Part shown: piece after piece, positions 36,789 to 46,514 of the stretch | Layout of the letters: each line of letters opens with the position of its first letter | Numbering within the stretch: position 1 is the first letter of the stretch | DNA from: Rhizobium sp. NRK18 | GTDB taxonomy: Bacteria > Pseudomonadota > Alphaproteobacteria > Rhizobiales > Rhizobiaceae | Assembly: GCF_024385575.1 (NCBI RefSeq) | Contig: NZ_JANFMV010000001.1 | Location: 3,873,681 to 3,937,680 of the forward strand | Reading direction: 5' to 3' | Length of the DNA: 64,000 nucleotides | The notes under the pieces: generated by a model | Told to the model about the DNA's origin: nothing | The model's input: the letters and a program-made list of their open reading frames with translations, nothing else | The model's database searches: none | Program-made: the position numbers and the translations under genes

Positions 36789-37859
36789 TTACGCGTCTGC
36801 CGCCAGCGTCCGGCCATCGGCGCTGAAGGCAAGCAGATGCCGGGTGTCGACGAAGACGTCCATGGTCTGGTCCGGCGTGATGTCATGGACGCCCGGTTCG
36901 ATCATCACCCAGCGCTGACCGGCATAGCTCATGTGGACGAAGCTTTCCGAACCGGCGATTTCCGAAATCTCGGTGCGCACCGTCATCTTCGCCGCCCCAT
37001 CGGATTGTGGCTTGAAGGAAATGTGATGGGGCTGGAAGGCGACCATCACCGGTCCGTCGGAAATGCCCGCCAGATGGGCGGGCACCGCCATGACCGGCTT
37101 TCCGTCGACCGTGAAGCTGGTACCCGACTTGACAACCGGCAGCATGTTCAGCGGCGGGTCGGCAAAGGTCTGGGCGGTAACGAGATCGACCGGCCTGCGA
37201 TAGACGTCGATGGTCTTGCCGAACTGGGTGATGCGTCCTTCCGACAGCGTTGCGGTGTTGCCGCCGAGAAGCAGTGCCTCCGACGGCTCCGTCGTTGCGT
37301 AGACGAAGATGGCGCCGGTCTGGGCAAAGACCTTCGGCAGTTCCTCGCGCAGTTCCTCACGCAGCTTGTAGTCGAGATTGGCGAGCGGCTCGTCGAGCAG
37401 AACGAGGCTGGCATTCTTGACGATGGCGCGGGCAAGCGCCGTGCGCTGCTGCTGGCCGCCGGACAGATTGAGCGGGGTGCGGTCGAGATAAGGCGTCATC
37501 CTGAGAAGCTCTGCGGCGCGGCGCACCTCGCGGTCGATCGTCGCCTTGTCCTTGCCCTGCAGGCGCAGCGGCGAGGCGATGTTCTCGTAAACGGTCATCG
37601 CCGGGTAATTGATGAACTGCTGGTAGACCATGGCGACGTTGCGATTCTGGACGGGCACGCCAGTCACATCGACGCCATCAAAGAAGATCGAACCGCTGGT
37701 CGGCTTGTCGAGGCCACACATCAATCGCATCAGCGAGGTCTTGCCGGACAGCGTCGGTCCCAGAAGGACGTTCAGCTCTCCCCGCTGAAGCACAAGATTG
37801 GTCGGGCGAATGTGATGCTCGCCTCCCACCAATTTGGCCGTATTTCGCAGTTCCAACAT
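36789..37859 (-). CDS. glpS: Glycerol ABC transporter ATP-binding protein
   Basis: 356 residues from ATG 37859 (MLELRNTAKLVGG); an upstream ATG at 37880 adds seven. Walker A is GPTLSGKTS, lacking the usual second Gly, but the signature LSGGQQQRTALARAI and Walker B LVLLDEPLANLD are canonical. The H-loop region reads YATTEPSEALLL, with Thr-Glu where most have Thr-His, so the switch histidine seems replaced. A TOBE-like domain follows. First transporter gene after glpD (57-base gap). Confidence 0.92.
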   Translation of the reverse strand: MLELRNTAKLVGGEHHIRPTNLVLQRGELNVLLGPTLSGKTSLMRLMCGLDKPTSGSIFFDGVDVTGVPVQNRNVAMVYQQFINYPAMTVYENIASPLRLQGKDKATIDREVRRAAELLRMTPYLDRTPLNLSGGQQQRTALARAIVKNASLVLLDEPLANLDYKLREELREELPKVFAQTGAIFVYATTEPSEALLLGGNTATLSEGRITQFGKTIDVYRRPVDLVTAQTFADPPLNMLPVVKSGTSFTVDGKPVMAVPAHLAGISDGPVMVAFQPHHISFKPQSDGAAKMTVRTEISEIAGSESFVHMSYAGQRWVMIEPGVHDITPDQTMDVFVDTRHLLAFSADGRTLAADA

Positions 37860-37916
37860 CGAAAGTACCGGGCCTCCCACCCTGGTGGCTTCGACGGGGA
37901 TATGAAGTCCCCTTCG

Positions 37917-39428
37917 CTATGCCGCCTCAGCCGCCGACATGTATTTCTCCAGCGCCGCCCGCTCCTCGGCGGACAGACGCAACCCCATCTTGGTCCGCCG
38001 CCAGAGGATATCCTCTGCAGAGCGGGCCCATTCCTCGTTCACGAGATATCTGACTTCCGCCTCGTAAAGATCGGCGCCGAAGAGATGGCCGAGCGCGGCC
38101 GGCTCCTTCGCATCGCCGAGCAGTTTCCAGGCGCGCGTTCCATAGAGCCGCACGAGACGCCGGGCGTGGCGAGCGGACAGGAACGGATAATTCGTCCTCA
38201 GACGCGACACTTCGGCCTCGTAGCCGGTCGGCGGGAAGTCGCCACCCGGAAGGGAGGTCCCCGCCGTCCACGACTTGCCTTTCTCGCCGATCGCGGAACC
38301 GATCTTTTCGAGAGCCGCCTCGGCGAGACGACGATAGGTCGTCAGCTTGCCGCCGAAGACGTTCAGAAGCGGCGCATTGCCTTCGCCATTTTCCAGGCGC
38401 AGCACATAGTCGCGGGTCGCCTCCTGCGCCTTGCTGGCACCGTCGTCGTAAAGCGGGCGGACGGCGGAATAGGTCCAGACGACATCGTCCGGCGTCACCG
38501 GTTCCTTGAAATACTCGCTGGCGGCACTGCAGAGATAGGAAATCTCCTCGCCGCTGATCTTCACGTCCTTCGGGTCGCCGTCATAGTCGCGGTCCGTCGT
38601 GCCGATCAGGGTAAAGTCCTGTTCGTAAGGGATGGCGAAGATGATGCGGTTGTCCGGGTTCTGGAAGAAATAGGCGCGCGGATCGTCGAACTTCTTCTTC
38701 ACGACGATGTGGCTGCCCTGAACAAGGCGGACGTTATGGACGTTGTTGTTGCCGAATGTGCCGCTCAAAACATTGTCGACCCAGGGACCGGCGGCATTGA
38801 CCAGCATGCGGGCGCGATAGTCCGTCATCGCGCCGGTCTGGGTATCCCTGACGGTCACCTTCCAGACGTCGCCGTCGCGGCGGGCGGACGTCACCTTGGT
38901 CCGGCTGAGGATCGTCGCGCCGCGTTCCATCGCGTCTCGGGCATTCAGCACCACCATGCGGGCATCATCCACCCAGCCGTCGGAATATTCGAACGCCTTG
39001 TCGAACAGCGGCTTCAATGGCTTGCCGGCCGGATCCTGGCGCATGTTGAGCGTCTTCGTCGCCGGCAGAAGCTTGCGACCGCCGAGGTGATCGTAAAGGA
39101 AAAGGCCGAGTCGGATGAGCCAGGCCGGGCGAATGCCGCCCTTGTGGAACGGCAGCACGAAGCGCATCGGCCAGATGATGTGCGGCGCCATGGCCCAGAG
39201 AACTTCACGCTCCATCAGGGCTTCGCGCACGAGGCGGAATTCATAATATTCGAGATAGCGCAGGCCGCCATGAATGAGCTTGGTTGCGCCGGACGACGTG
39301 CCGGAGGCGAAATCGTTCATTTCGGCGAGCGCGACCGAATAGCCGCGCCCCGACGCATCACGTGCGATGCCGCAGCCATTAATGCCGCCACCAATGACGA
39401 AAATGTCGAAAGTCGAGTCCGCTGACAT
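37917..39428 (-). CDS. glpD: Glycerol-3-phosphate dehydrogenase (FAD)
   Basis: 503 residues from ATG 39428; a start at 39452 would add eight. Oxidises sn-glycerol 3-phosphate to dihydroxyacetone phosphate, feeding electrons to the quinone pool at the membrane. FAD motif GGGINGCGIARDASGRG at 13-29, SGATKLIHGGLRYLE and the C-terminal FGGKLTTYRRLAE are diagnostic. Leads the leftward glpD-STPQUV operon with glpR upstream. Confidence 0.96.
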   Translation of the reverse strand: MSADSTFDIFVIGGGINGCGIARDASGRGYSVALAEMNDFASGTSSGATKLIHGGLRYLEYYEFRLVREALMEREVLWAMAPHIIWPMRFVLPFHKGGIRPAWLIRLGLFLYDHLGGRKLLPATKTLNMRQDPAGKPLKPLFDKAFEYSDGWVDDARMVVLNARDAMERGATILSRTKVTSARRDGDVWKVTVRDTQTGAMTDYRARMLVNAAGPWVDNVLSGTFGNNNVHNVRLVQGSHIVVKKKFDDPRAYFFQNPDNRIIFAIPYEQDFTLIGTTDRDYDGDPKDVKISGEEISYLCSAASEYFKEPVTPDDVVWTYSAVRPLYDDGASKAQEATRDYVLRLENGEGNAPLLNVFGGKLTTYRRLAEAALEKIGSAIGEKGKSWTAGTSLPGGDFPPTGYEAEVSRLRTNYPFLSARHARRLVRLYGTRAWKLLGDAKEPAALGHLFGADLYEAEVRYLVNEEWARSAEDILWRRTKMGLRLSAEERAALEKYMSAAEAA

Positions 39429-39440
39429 TGATTCCCACCC

Positions 39441-39535
39441 TTGTTTTCGCAATGCACAATTTCTCGCATTTGCGAAAGCAGGAATATGCTAAATCGAAAA
39501 CAAAACGAATGTCAAACGAAGATTTGTGAAATTTT
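39441..39535. promoter_or_regulatory. glpD promoter region with palindromic GlpR-like sites
   Basis: TTTCGCAATG (39445-39454) and CATTTGCGAAA (39467-39477) form an imperfect dyad, and three further CGAA motifs follow at about 39494-39520 (ATCGAAAACAAAACGAATG, CAAACGAAG). DeoR-family repressors bind repeated TTTCG/CGAAA units. The position, just upstream of the glpD start and downstream of the glpR stop, suits GlpR binding. The exact sites are inference. Confidence 0.55.
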
Positions 39536-39550
39536 CACGCCGTGCATTTC

Positions 39551-40321
39551 TCACGGGCCGGCCGACGTTTCGATCAACCGCACATCGCTTTCGTTGCAGA
39601 TTTCGCGAATACCAGGCAAGGGGCAATGATCGGTGATGAAGGTATGAACCTGGGAAATATGGCCGATGCGCACCGGCGCCGTGCGCTCGAACTTGCTGGC
39701 ATCGGAGACGAGGATGACGTGGCGCGCATTGGCAATGATCGCCTGGGCGACTTTCACTTCCCGGTAATCGAAATCGAGAAGCGCGCCATCCTCATCGATC
39801 GCGGAGACGCCGATGACGGCGAAATCGACCTTGAACTGACGGATGAAGTCGACGGCAGCCTCACCGACGATACCGCCATCGGAGCCGCGCACCACACCGC
39901 CGGAAATGACCACCTCGATTGAGGGGAAGACACGCAAGCGATTGGCGACATTGATATTATTGGTGATGACCATCAGTTCCTTATGGTCACTGAGTGCCTC
40001 CCCCACCGCTTCCGTCGTGGTGCCGATGTTGATGAACAGGGAGGAATTGTCGGGGATGATTGCAGCCGCGGCCTGCCCGATCGCCTGCTTTTCCGCAGCC
40101 GCCATCGACCGGCGCGCTTCGTATTTGACGTTTTCGTTTCCGGTCGGGAATAGCGCGCCGCCATGGATGCGCGTCAAGGCGCCTGCATCGCAGAGGTCGT
40201 TCAGATCCTTGCGGATCGTCTGGGGGGTGACGGAGAAGCGTGTGGAGAGTTCCTCGACGAGAACCCGACCCTGCCCCTTGGCAAGCTCGACGATCTCCGT
40301 CTGGCGGCTGGTAAAATGCAT
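39551..40321 (-). CDS. glpR: DeoR-family repressor of the glycerol operon
   Basis: 256 residues from ATG 40321 (MHFTSRQTEIVELA). The DeoR HTH is VLVEELSTRFSVTPQTIRKDLNDLCDAGALTRIHGGA, residues about 20-56, and the sugar-phosphate-binding domain follows (INIGTTTEAVGEAL, ITNNINVANRL, SGGVVRGSDGGIVGE, VSDASKFERTAP). GlpR senses glycerol 3-phosphate. It lies directly upstream of glpD on the same strand, 122 bases away, so the intergenic sites could control glpD and possibly readthrough from glpR. Confidence 0.92.
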   Translation of the reverse strand: MHFTSRQTEIVELAKGQGRVLVEELSTRFSVTPQTIRKDLNDLCDAGALTRIHGGALFPTGNENVKYEARRSMAAAEKQAIGQAAAAIIPDNSSLFINIGTTTEAVGEALSDHKELMVITNNINVANRLRVFPSIEVVISGGVVRGSDGGIVGEAAVDFIRQFKVDFAVIGVSAIDEDGALLDFDYREVKVAQAIIANARHVILVSDASKFERTAPVRIGHISQVHTFITDHCPLPGIREICNESDVRLIETSAGP

Positions 40322-40392
40322 GGTCCCCCCTCGTGAACTTGCTTTTTGCATTCATCGTAGGGAAAAATGAAAGCGTAGCAACTGAAATGCGA

Positions 40393-40425
40393 AAGGCCCG
40401 GCGAATAGCGCCGGGCCTTCCTTTT
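40393..40425 (-). terminator. Terminator downstream of the sugar-binding protein gene
   Basis: Perfect 11-bp arms AAGGCCCGGCG (40393-40403) and CGCCGGGCCTT (40409-40419). Read leftward it is followed by TCGCATTTCAG, a poor U-tract beyond the paired TT. It lies 30 bases after the end of the binding-protein gene and separates it from glpR. Confidence 0.75.
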
Positions 40426-40448
40426 GGGACAATCGTCCGCCATCGATC

Positions 40449-41399
40449 TCAATCGTAGAGAACGGCAGCGATCTTGGGGTCTTCCATGTTGGACTTGTCG
40501 TACCAGTAGAAGCCGGTGTCGATGTGCTTCTCGACCGGCTCGCCCTTGACGGCGGCAACGGCAGCCTTGACGGTCTCGTAACCGATGCCGACCGGGTTCT
40601 GGGTGATCGCGCCGGCCATCACGCCGTCCATGATCGCCTGCTTCTGGCCCTTGCCGGAATCGTAGCCGATGATGACGATCTTGCCGACATTGCCGGTTTC
40701 CTTGACGCCGTTGACGACGCCGAGAGCCGAGCCTTCATTGGCGCCGAAGATGCCCTTGATATCGGGGTTGGCAGCAATGATCGACTTGGTGATTTCGGTC
40801 GACTGAAGCTGGTCGCCAGCACCGTACTGGATGTCGACGATCTCGATGTTCGGATGCTTTTCCTTCATCTCGTTGACGAAGCCGTCACGGCGGTCGATAC
40901 CGGTGCGCGAGGTCTGGTCGTGCACGACGAGCGCGACCTTGCCGGAATCACCGATCATCTCGGCCATCTTGTCGGCGGCCAGTGCCGCAGCGGCGACGTT
41001 GTCCGTCGAGCAGGTGGTGACCGGAATGTCGCTGTCGACGCCGGAGTCAAAGGCGATGACCGGGATGTTTTCGGACTGTGCCTTCTTCAGGAGCGGGATC
41101 GCCGCCTGGCTGTCGAGGGCTGCAAAGCCGATGGCACGCGGATGCTTGGCAAGCGCTGCGCTCAGCATGTCGATCTGCTTGTCGACCTGGGCTTCCGTAT
41201 CCGGACCTTCGAAAGTGACGTCGACGCCGAAATCGGCGGCGGCCTTGTCGGCACCCGATTTCACGGCCTGCCAGAACTGATGCTGGAAGCCCTTCGAGAT
41301 CAGCGGGATGTACATCTTGTCTTCGGCGCTGGCGCCACCGGCGGCTGCAAGCATGGCCGTCGCGCTGACGAGACCCAGGATAGTGCGTCTTGTGAACAT
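40449..41399 (-). CDS. Periplasmic sugar-binding protein (ribose-type), L-fucose locus
   Basis: 316 residues. Tat/Sec-like signal peptide MFTRRTILGLVSATAMLAAAGGASA-ED with twin Arg. Peripla_BP_4 fold: KMYIPLISKGFQHQFWQAVKSG, AIPLLKKAQSENIPVIAFDSG, VVHDQTSRTGIDRRDGF, FGANEGSALG and GYDSGKGQ. It is the last gene of the leftward operon, 115 bases after the permease, an interval often containing a stabilising structure that boosts binding-protein expression. The sugar is inferred to be L-fucose or a similar 6-deoxy sugar from the catabolic genes, not from the protein itself. Confidence 0.88.
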   Translation of the reverse strand: MFTRRTILGLVSATAMLAAAGGASAEDKMYIPLISKGFQHQFWQAVKSGADKAAADFGVDVTFEGPDTEAQVDKQIDMLSAALAKHPRAIGFAALDSQAAIPLLKKAQSENIPVIAFDSGVDSDIPVTTCSTDNVAAAALAADKMAEMIGDSGKVALVVHDQTSRTGIDRRDGFVNEMKEKHPNIEIVDIQYGAGDQLQSTEITKSIIAANPDIKGIFGANEGSALGVVNGVKETGNVGKIVIIGYDSGKGQKQAIMDGVMAGAITQNPVGIGYETVKAAVAAVKGEPVEKHIDTGFYWYDKSNMEDPKIAAVLYD

Positions 41400-41513
41400 G
41401 TGTTCCTCCTAAAGTTAACGTTCACTCGGTAGTCGTATTCCATTCCAGGGGCGGTTCTCCCCTTCTTGCCTCCGCTGTCCTCCTCGGAATGGCGGAAGCA
41501 AACTCTTCCACGG

Positions 41514-42533
41514 TCAGACGCGCTTGCGCCGGACCATGTCGGCATAGACAGCCGCAATGATGATCGAGCCGGTGACGACCGTCTGCCATTCCTGCGGCAT
41601 AGAGAGAATGCGCAGGCCGTTCAGAAGGACCGACATGATCAGTGCACCGATTACCGTCCCAAGGATCGTGCCGCGGCCGCCGGAGAGCGACGTTCCGCCG
41701 ATCACCACGGCGGCGATGGCATCGAGTTCGTAACCTTGACCCAAGGCCGGTTGCGCGGAATTGAGGCGCGAGGCGATGACGAGGCCGGCAATGCCGCAAA
41801 TGCCGCCGGCGAGAGCGTAGATTGCCATCTTCCAGGCATCGACATTGACGCCCGAGAGGCGCGCGGCCTCTTCGTTGGAACCAAGGGCGAAGCAGTAGCG
41901 GCCCAGCACCGTGCGCCCCAGAATGTAGGACGCCACGCCGGCGACGATGAACAGGATGATGACGCCGTTGGGCACGGGCACGCCCGGGAAGATGTCGCCG
42001 ACGATGGATCCCGTCGAGATCAACGAGAATCCCGGCGTGTCGTTGAAATAAATCGGCTTGGTACCGGAAATGACGAGCGACAGACCCTTGAGGATCAGCA
42101 TCATGCCGAGCGTGGCGATGAAGGGGGGAACCTTCATCTTGGCGATCACCGTGCCGGAGACGAGACCGACGCAGGCACCGGTTCCAATTGCGGCAATGAT
42201 GCCGAGCGGCAGCGGCATGCCGGCGTTCGTCAGCACGACGCCGGCGATGACGGCCGTAAAGGTCATCAGGGTTCCGACCGACAGGTCGATGCCACCGGTG
42301 ATGATGACGAGTGTTGCCGCGACCGCGAGAATGCCGTTGACGCTGGTCGCCTGCAGAATCGCCAGAATGTTCGACGTCTGCATGAAATTCGGCGAGGCGA
42401 TCGAGAACCCGACGACAAGCACGATCAGTGAGGCGAAGGCCCAGATTTTCTGCTGCGCGGATGAAAAGCGGCCGGGGCCTTTCGGGGCGGCCGGGGCCGG
42501 CGTCTGCGCTGCCGTTGCTTCCTGATTGGTCAT
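41514..42533 (-). CDS. Sugar ABC transporter permease, L-fucose locus
   Basis: 339 residues from ATG 42533, which overlaps the ATPase stop (ATGA). An N-terminal Ala/Pro-rich cytoplasmic tail (about 25 residues) precedes eight to ten membrane segments of the RbsC type. Marks: [65 protein letters not shown]. Works with the double ATPase just upstream and the binding protein downstream. Confidence 0.92.
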   Translation of the reverse strand: MTNQEATAAQTPAPAAPKGPGRFSSAQQKIWAFASLIVLVVGFSIASPNFMQTSNILAILQATSVNGILAVAATLVIITGGIDLSVGTLMTFTAVIAGVVLTNAGMPLPLGIIAAIGTGACVGLVSGTVIAKMKVPPFIATLGMMLILKGLSLVISGTKPIYFNDTPGFSLISTGSIVGDIFPGVPVPNGVIILFIVAGVASYILGRTVLGRYCFALGSNEEAARLSGVNVDAWKMAIYALAGGICGIAGLVIASRLNSAQPALGQGYELDAIAAVVIGGTSLSGGRGTILGTVIGALIMSVLLNGLRILSMPQEWQTVVTGSIIIAAVYADMVRRKRV

Positions 42534-44074
42534 CCTGCCCTCCTGGCATTTGCTTCGTTCGCACCGGCTGCCGCCATGGATTCGCGCAGCGTCGCCAGAT
42601 GCATGATGTCTTCCTGTTTGGTTGCCGCTCCACCTGGCAGAATGCCCGTCAGACGCCCTTCGCACATCACGGCGATACGATGCGACAGACGCAGGACCTC
42701 CGGCAGTTCGGAACTGATGACAATGATCGCCTTGCCGCTTGCGGCAAGTTCCATCAGCAGATCATAGATTTCCGACTTCGCACCGACATCGATCCCGCGG
42801 GTCGGCTCGTCGAAGATGAGGATGTCACAGTCGCGCAGCAGCCATTTGGCAATGACTACCTTCTGCTGGTTGCCACCCGACAGAAGCCGGACCTCCTGAC
42901 GATCCGACGGCGTGCGGATGCCAAGCTGGCGGATATAACCGACAGCGGTCTCCTGCATCGCCTTCTCGTCAAGCCGGCCCATGCCGTTGGTATATTGCTT
43001 GAGCGAGGCAAGCGTGATGTTGGCACGGACATCCATGCCGAGAGCAAGACCGAAATGCTTGCGGTCTTCGGACAGATAGCCGATGCCGGCTTTTACCGCG
43101 TCGTGGGGTGTTGAAATCCTGGTGGGCTTGCCGTGGACATGGATTTCCCCGGACTCAAGCGGGTCGGCGCCGAAAATCGCCCGGGCAACTTCGGTGCGGC
43201 CCGCACCCATCAGACCGGCAAAGCCGAGAATCTCGCCCTTGCGGACGGAAAACGAAACATCGCGAATTTCACGGCCACGGTTGAGCCCACGAACCTCGAG
43301 CGCCAACTCGTTGGCGGACGTATCGGGAACGGTGAGCGCCTCGTCCTTGACCTCGCGGCCGACCATCATGGCGATGATCCGGTTGATCGGCGTGTCCGCG
43401 GCTTCGACCGTTCCAACCCATTCGCCGTCTCGCATGACCGTCACGCGGTCGGCTATGCGCTTGAGTTCATCCATCTTGTGGCTGATATAGACGACGCCGA
43501 CACCTTCAGCCTTCAGCTTGCGGATCATGGCAAACAGTTCGGCGATTTCCGCATCGTTCAGCGCTGCCGTCGGCTCGTCCATGATCAGGATGCGCGAGCG
43601 GTAGGAGAGAGCCTTGGCAATCTCGACCATCTGCTGCTTGGCGATCGTCAGACCGCCGACAACCACTTCGGGGCTGAGCTTCAAATTCATTGCGGCAAAG
43701 ATGTCAGCGGCCTGGCGGTTCAGCTTCTTCTCGTCGAGACGGCCGAACGACAGACGGGGCTCGCGGCCGATAAAGATGTTCTGCGCCGCGGTCAGGTCAT
43801 TCATCAGGCTGAGCTCCTGATGGATGATGCCGATGCCGGCCGCCTGGGCGGCGCGCGGGCCATCGAGCGTGACGGACGAACCACCTACGAGGATCTCGCC
43901 TTCATCGGGCTGGTAGATGCCCGACAGGATCTTCATCAGCGTCGACTTGCCGGCGCCGTTCTCGCCCATCAGTGCATGCACTTCGCCCGGTCGCAGGTCG
44001 AAATTCACGCTTTTCAGGGCATGGACGCCGGGGAACCGCTTCTCGATCCCCCGCATTTCCACCATGTTTTCCAT
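42530..44074 (-). CDS. Sugar ABC transporter ATP-binding protein (double domain, RbsA type)
   Basis: 514 residues with two ABC domains. The first has Walker [10 protein letters not shown] and [15 protein letters not shown]; the second has a degenerate P-loop region ([19 protein letters not shown]) and [15 protein letters not shown] with Walker [14 protein letters not shown]. This pattern, one degenerate P-loop in the C-half, is standard for RbsA/AraG/MglA proteins. Start at 44074 or three codons later at 44065. It follows the SDR gene by 31 bases in the same operon. Confidence 0.93.
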   Translation of the reverse strand: MENMVEMRGIEKRFPGVHALKSVNFDLRPGEVHALMGENGAGKSTLMKILSGIYQPDEGEILVGGSSVTLDGPRAAQAAGIGIIHQELSLMNDLTAAQNIFIGREPRLSFGRLDEKKLNRQAADIFAAMNLKLSPEVVVGGLTIAKQQMVEIAKALSYRSRILIMDEPTAALNDAEIAELFAMIRKLKAEGVGVVYISHKMDELKRIADRVTVMRDGEWVGTVEAADTPINRIIAMMVGREVKDEALTVPDTSANELALEVRGLNRGREIRDVSFSVRKGEILGFAGLMGAGRTEVARAIFGADPLESGEIHVHGKPTRISTPHDAVKAGIGYLSEDRKHFGLALGMDVRANITLASLKQYTNGMGRLDEKAMQETAVGYIRQLGIRTPSDRQEVRLLSGGNQQKVVIAKWLLRDCDILIFDEPTRGIDVGAKSEIYDLLMELAASGKAIIVISSELPEVLRLSHRIAVMCEGRLTGILPGGAATKQEDIMHLATLRESMAAAGANEANARRAG

Positions 44075-44105
44075 TCTTGACCCTCCCTTGCCTTGAATGT
44101 CTTCG

Positions 44106-44855
44106 TCAGATTGTCACACCGCCATCCACAAGCAATGCCTGACCACTGACGAAGCGACTTTCGTCGGAGAGAAGATAAATGACCATCGGAGCGATGTCGT
44201 TTACGGTCGCCAGCCGGCCCATGGGCTGACGGGCGATGAAGTCCTTTTCTGCCTGCACCGGATCGGCGGCGGATGCGATGCGGCCACGCAGCGACGGCGT
44301 ATCGACGGTTCCCGGGCACAGCGCATTGCAGCGCACGCCCTGCTTGACGAAGTCGGCGGCGATGGATTTCGTCAGCCCTATGACGGCAGCCTTGCTCGCG
44401 CCATAGACGGCGCGCAGCGGGAAGCCTTTGATGGAAGACGCCATGGAGGCCATGTTGACGATCGACACGGCGCCAGTCGCCTCTGCCCGTTCCAGCATGC
44501 CGGGCAGAAGCGCGCGGCACATGCGCATCATGGCGGTGACGTTCAGGTCCATGGAAAAGGCCCAGTCTTCGTCACTCACATCCAGTATGGAGCCGTGATG
44601 GACGAAGCCGGCGCAATTGAACAGGCCGTCGAGCGGCGGCAGGTCGGCGGCAAGCGCCTTGATCTCATCCGGCTTGGTCACGTCGAGAAGCCGGGTCTCG
44701 ATCGCGGGATTCTCCTTTGCCAAGGTCGCCAGCGTCTCGGCATTGATATCGGTTGCGATCACCTTTGCGCCTTCGGCCGCACAGCCAAGCGCAGATGCCT
44801 TGCCAATGCCCTGGCCAGCGGCGGTGATCAGGATCGTTTTGTCTTTCAGTCTCAT
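44106..44855 (-). CDS. SDR oxidoreductase, probable 2-keto-3-deoxy-L-fuconate dehydrogenase
   Basis: 249 residues. Classical [13 protein letters not shown] cofactor loop at 11-20, [10 protein letters not shown], catalytic Tyr151 and Lys155 in [11 protein letters not shown], and [13 protein letters not shown]. Overall it is very close in pattern to mammalian BDH2/DHRS6 and to bacterial 2-keto-3-deoxy-L-fuconate dehydrogenases, which oxidise C4 to give 2,4-diketo-3-deoxy-L-fuconate. It lies 25 bases after the UxaA-family gene in the same operon. With fucU and the aldo/keto reductase opposite, the fuconate route is the best explanation; activity is inferred. Confidence 0.82.
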   Translation of the reverse strand: MRLKDKTILITAAGQGIGKASALGCAAEGAKVIATDINAETLATLAKENPAIETRLLDVTKPDEIKALAADLPPLDGLFNCAGFVHHGSILDVSDEDWAFSMDLNVTAMMRMCRALLPGMLERAEATGAVSIVNMASMASSIKGFPLRAVYGASKAAVIGLTKSIAADFVKQGVRCNALCPGTVDTPSLRGRIASAADPVQAEKDFIARQPMGRLATVNDIAPMVIYLLSDESRFVSGQALLVDGGVTI

Positions 44856-44880
44856 TGCCTATACTCCCTGAACCCGCGGC

Positions 44881-46398
44881 CTACATGACAGCGCCGATTT
44901 GCCAGGGCACGAATTCCGCCCCACCAAAGCCCAATTCCTCGCTCTTCGTTTCTTCCCCGGATGCGACGCGGATGATCAGTTCGAAGAGTTCACGGCCCTT
45001 GTCCTCGATGCTGACACCGTTCGTGACGATGTCACCGCAATTCAAATCCATGTCGTCCTTCATCCGCTCGTACATTTCCGAATTGGTGGCGAGCTTGATG
45101 CAGGGCGTGGGCTTGTAGCCGGAGACCGAACCGCGGCCGGTCGTAAACACGATCAGGTTGGCGCCGGACGCGACCTGGCCGGTGACCGAGCACGGATCGA
45201 AGCCGGGGCTGTCCATGAAGACAAAGCCCTTCTGGTCGATCTTCTCGCCGAACTTGTAGACGCCGCGCAGCGGTGCGGTGCCACCCTTGGCGACCGCGCC
45301 GAGCGACTTTTCCAGAATGGTGGTCAGGCCGCCGCGCTTGTTGCCTGGCGACGGGTTGTTGTCCATCTCGCCGCCGTTGCGAGCGGTATAATCCTCCCAC
45401 CAGCGGATGCGCTCGATCAGCTTTTCGCCGACCTCTACCGTTTCGGCGCGGCTCGTCAGCAGGTGTTCAGCGCCGTAGATTTCCGAGGTTTCCGACAGGA
45501 TCGTCGTGCCGCCGTGGCGCACGAGCAGATCGGAAGCATAGCCGAGAGCCGGATTGGCGGTGATCCCGGAATAGCCGTCGGAACCGCCGCACTGCATGCC
45601 GATGACGATTTCGGAGACCGGCGCCGGGCTGCGGACGGCGCGGTTGGCGAATTCGGCCACTCCGCGCAGCTCTTCCAGACCCTTTTCGATCGTCTTGCGG
45701 GTGCCACCCTCATGCTGGATGGTCATGTAGCGCAGCATGCCGTCCTTGCGGATGCGGCGGCCGCCGACGAGATCGGGGATCTGCATAACTTCGCAGCCGA
45801 GGCCGACAAGCAGTATGCCGCCGAAGTTCGGGTTCTGCGCATAGCCGGACAGCGTGCGGAACAGGGTCGCATAGCCTTCGTCCTTGCCGGACATGCCGCA
45901 ACCGGTGCCGTGCACGATCGGCACGATGCCGTCGACATTCGGGAAAGCGTCGAGCATTCCGGATTTCTCGGCCGCCTCGGCAATGAACCGGGCGACCGAG
46001 CCGGAACAGTTCACGGACGTCAGGATGCCGATGTAGTTGCGGGTGCCGACCTTCCCGTCTGCACGGTGGTAGCCCATGAAGGTGCGCTTTTCGGCGATCT
46101 CCGGCAGCGGAGCATTGCGGCTCGCGAAGGCGTAATCCTGGGTATGCTCGCCCATGCCGAGATTGTGGACATGAACGTGTTCGCCAGGCGTGATGTCCTG
46201 CTTGGCCTGACCGATGATCTGACCATAGCGCAGCACGTTTTCGCCGGCCGCAATGGCGGCCGTGGCAATCTTGTGTCCACGCGGGACGGCCTGGGAAAGC
46301 GTTACGCTCTCTACAACGCTGCCTGCCGGCAAATCGTCCAGTGCAATCACGACGTTGTCGTCGGCCTGCAGGCGAATGATCTTCGCGGCAGCGTTCAT
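44881..46398 (-). CDS. UxaA/altronate-dehydratase family protein, probable sugar-acid dehydratase
   Basis: 505 residues from ATG 46398, which follows GGAGGAG. An N-terminal SAF domain (about 1-90, DDNVVIALDDLPAGS, HVHNLGMGEH) is joined to the large GD_AH domain (GYHRADGKVGTRNYIGIL, NCSGSVARFI, THGTGCGMSG-like GTGCGMSGKDEGY, GMQCGGSDGYSGITANPALG, CSVTGQVASGANLIVFTTGRGS). These proteins are iron-dependent dehydratases of hexonates. Here it would dehydrate L-fuconate to 2-keto-3-deoxy-L-fuconate, replacing the enolase-family fuconate dehydratase. First gene of the leftward operon. Confidence 0.82.
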   Translation of the reverse strand: MNAAAKIIRLQADDNVVIALDDLPAGSVVESVTLSQAVPRGHKIATAAIAAGENVLRYGQIIGQAKQDITPGEHVHVHNLGMGEHTQDYAFASRNAPLPEIAEKRTFMGYHRADGKVGTRNYIGILTSVNCSGSVARFIAEAAEKSGMLDAFPNVDGIVPIVHGTGCGMSGKDEGYATLFRTLSGYAQNPNFGGILLVGLGCEVMQIPDLVGGRRIRKDGMLRYMTIQHEGGTRKTIEKGLEELRGVAEFANRAVRSPAPVSEIVIGMQCGGSDGYSGITANPALGYASDLLVRHGGTTILSETSEIYGAEHLLTSRAETVEVGEKLIERIRWWEDYTARNGGEMDNNPSPGNKRGGLTTILEKSLGAVAKGGTAPLRGVYKFGEKIDQKGFVFMDSPGFDPCSVTGQVASGANLIVFTTGRGSVSGYKPTPCIKLATNSEMYERMKDDMDLNCGDIVTNGVSIEDKGRELFELIIRVASGEETKSEELGFGGAEFVPWQIGAVM

Positions 46399-46478
46399 CT
46401 GGATATCTCCTCCAACACTCGTCCCGTATTCAAGTTCGGGATTGGCACAAGAGGTAGCTTGACTTGGCGGAGCTGTCA

Positions 46479-46492
46479 ACTAACATGTTAGT
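46479..46492. promoter_or_regulatory. GntR-type operator, perfect 14-bp palindrome
   Basis: ACTAACATGTTAGT is a perfect palindrome in the divergent gap between the UxaA-family gene and the GntR gene, 23 bases before the regulator's ATG. FCD-type GntR regulators bind short palindromes of this size. An upstream TTGACTTGGCGG stretch could be a promoter element. Confidence 0.75.
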
Positions 46493-46514
46493 CAGCAGGA
46501 GGATAATCAGGGAC

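Noticed and set aside
36765..39425. 886-codon open frame opposite glpS and glpD
   Set aside because: It spans two genes and their gap on the other strand, with no recognisable domain. Both glp genes are unmistakable.
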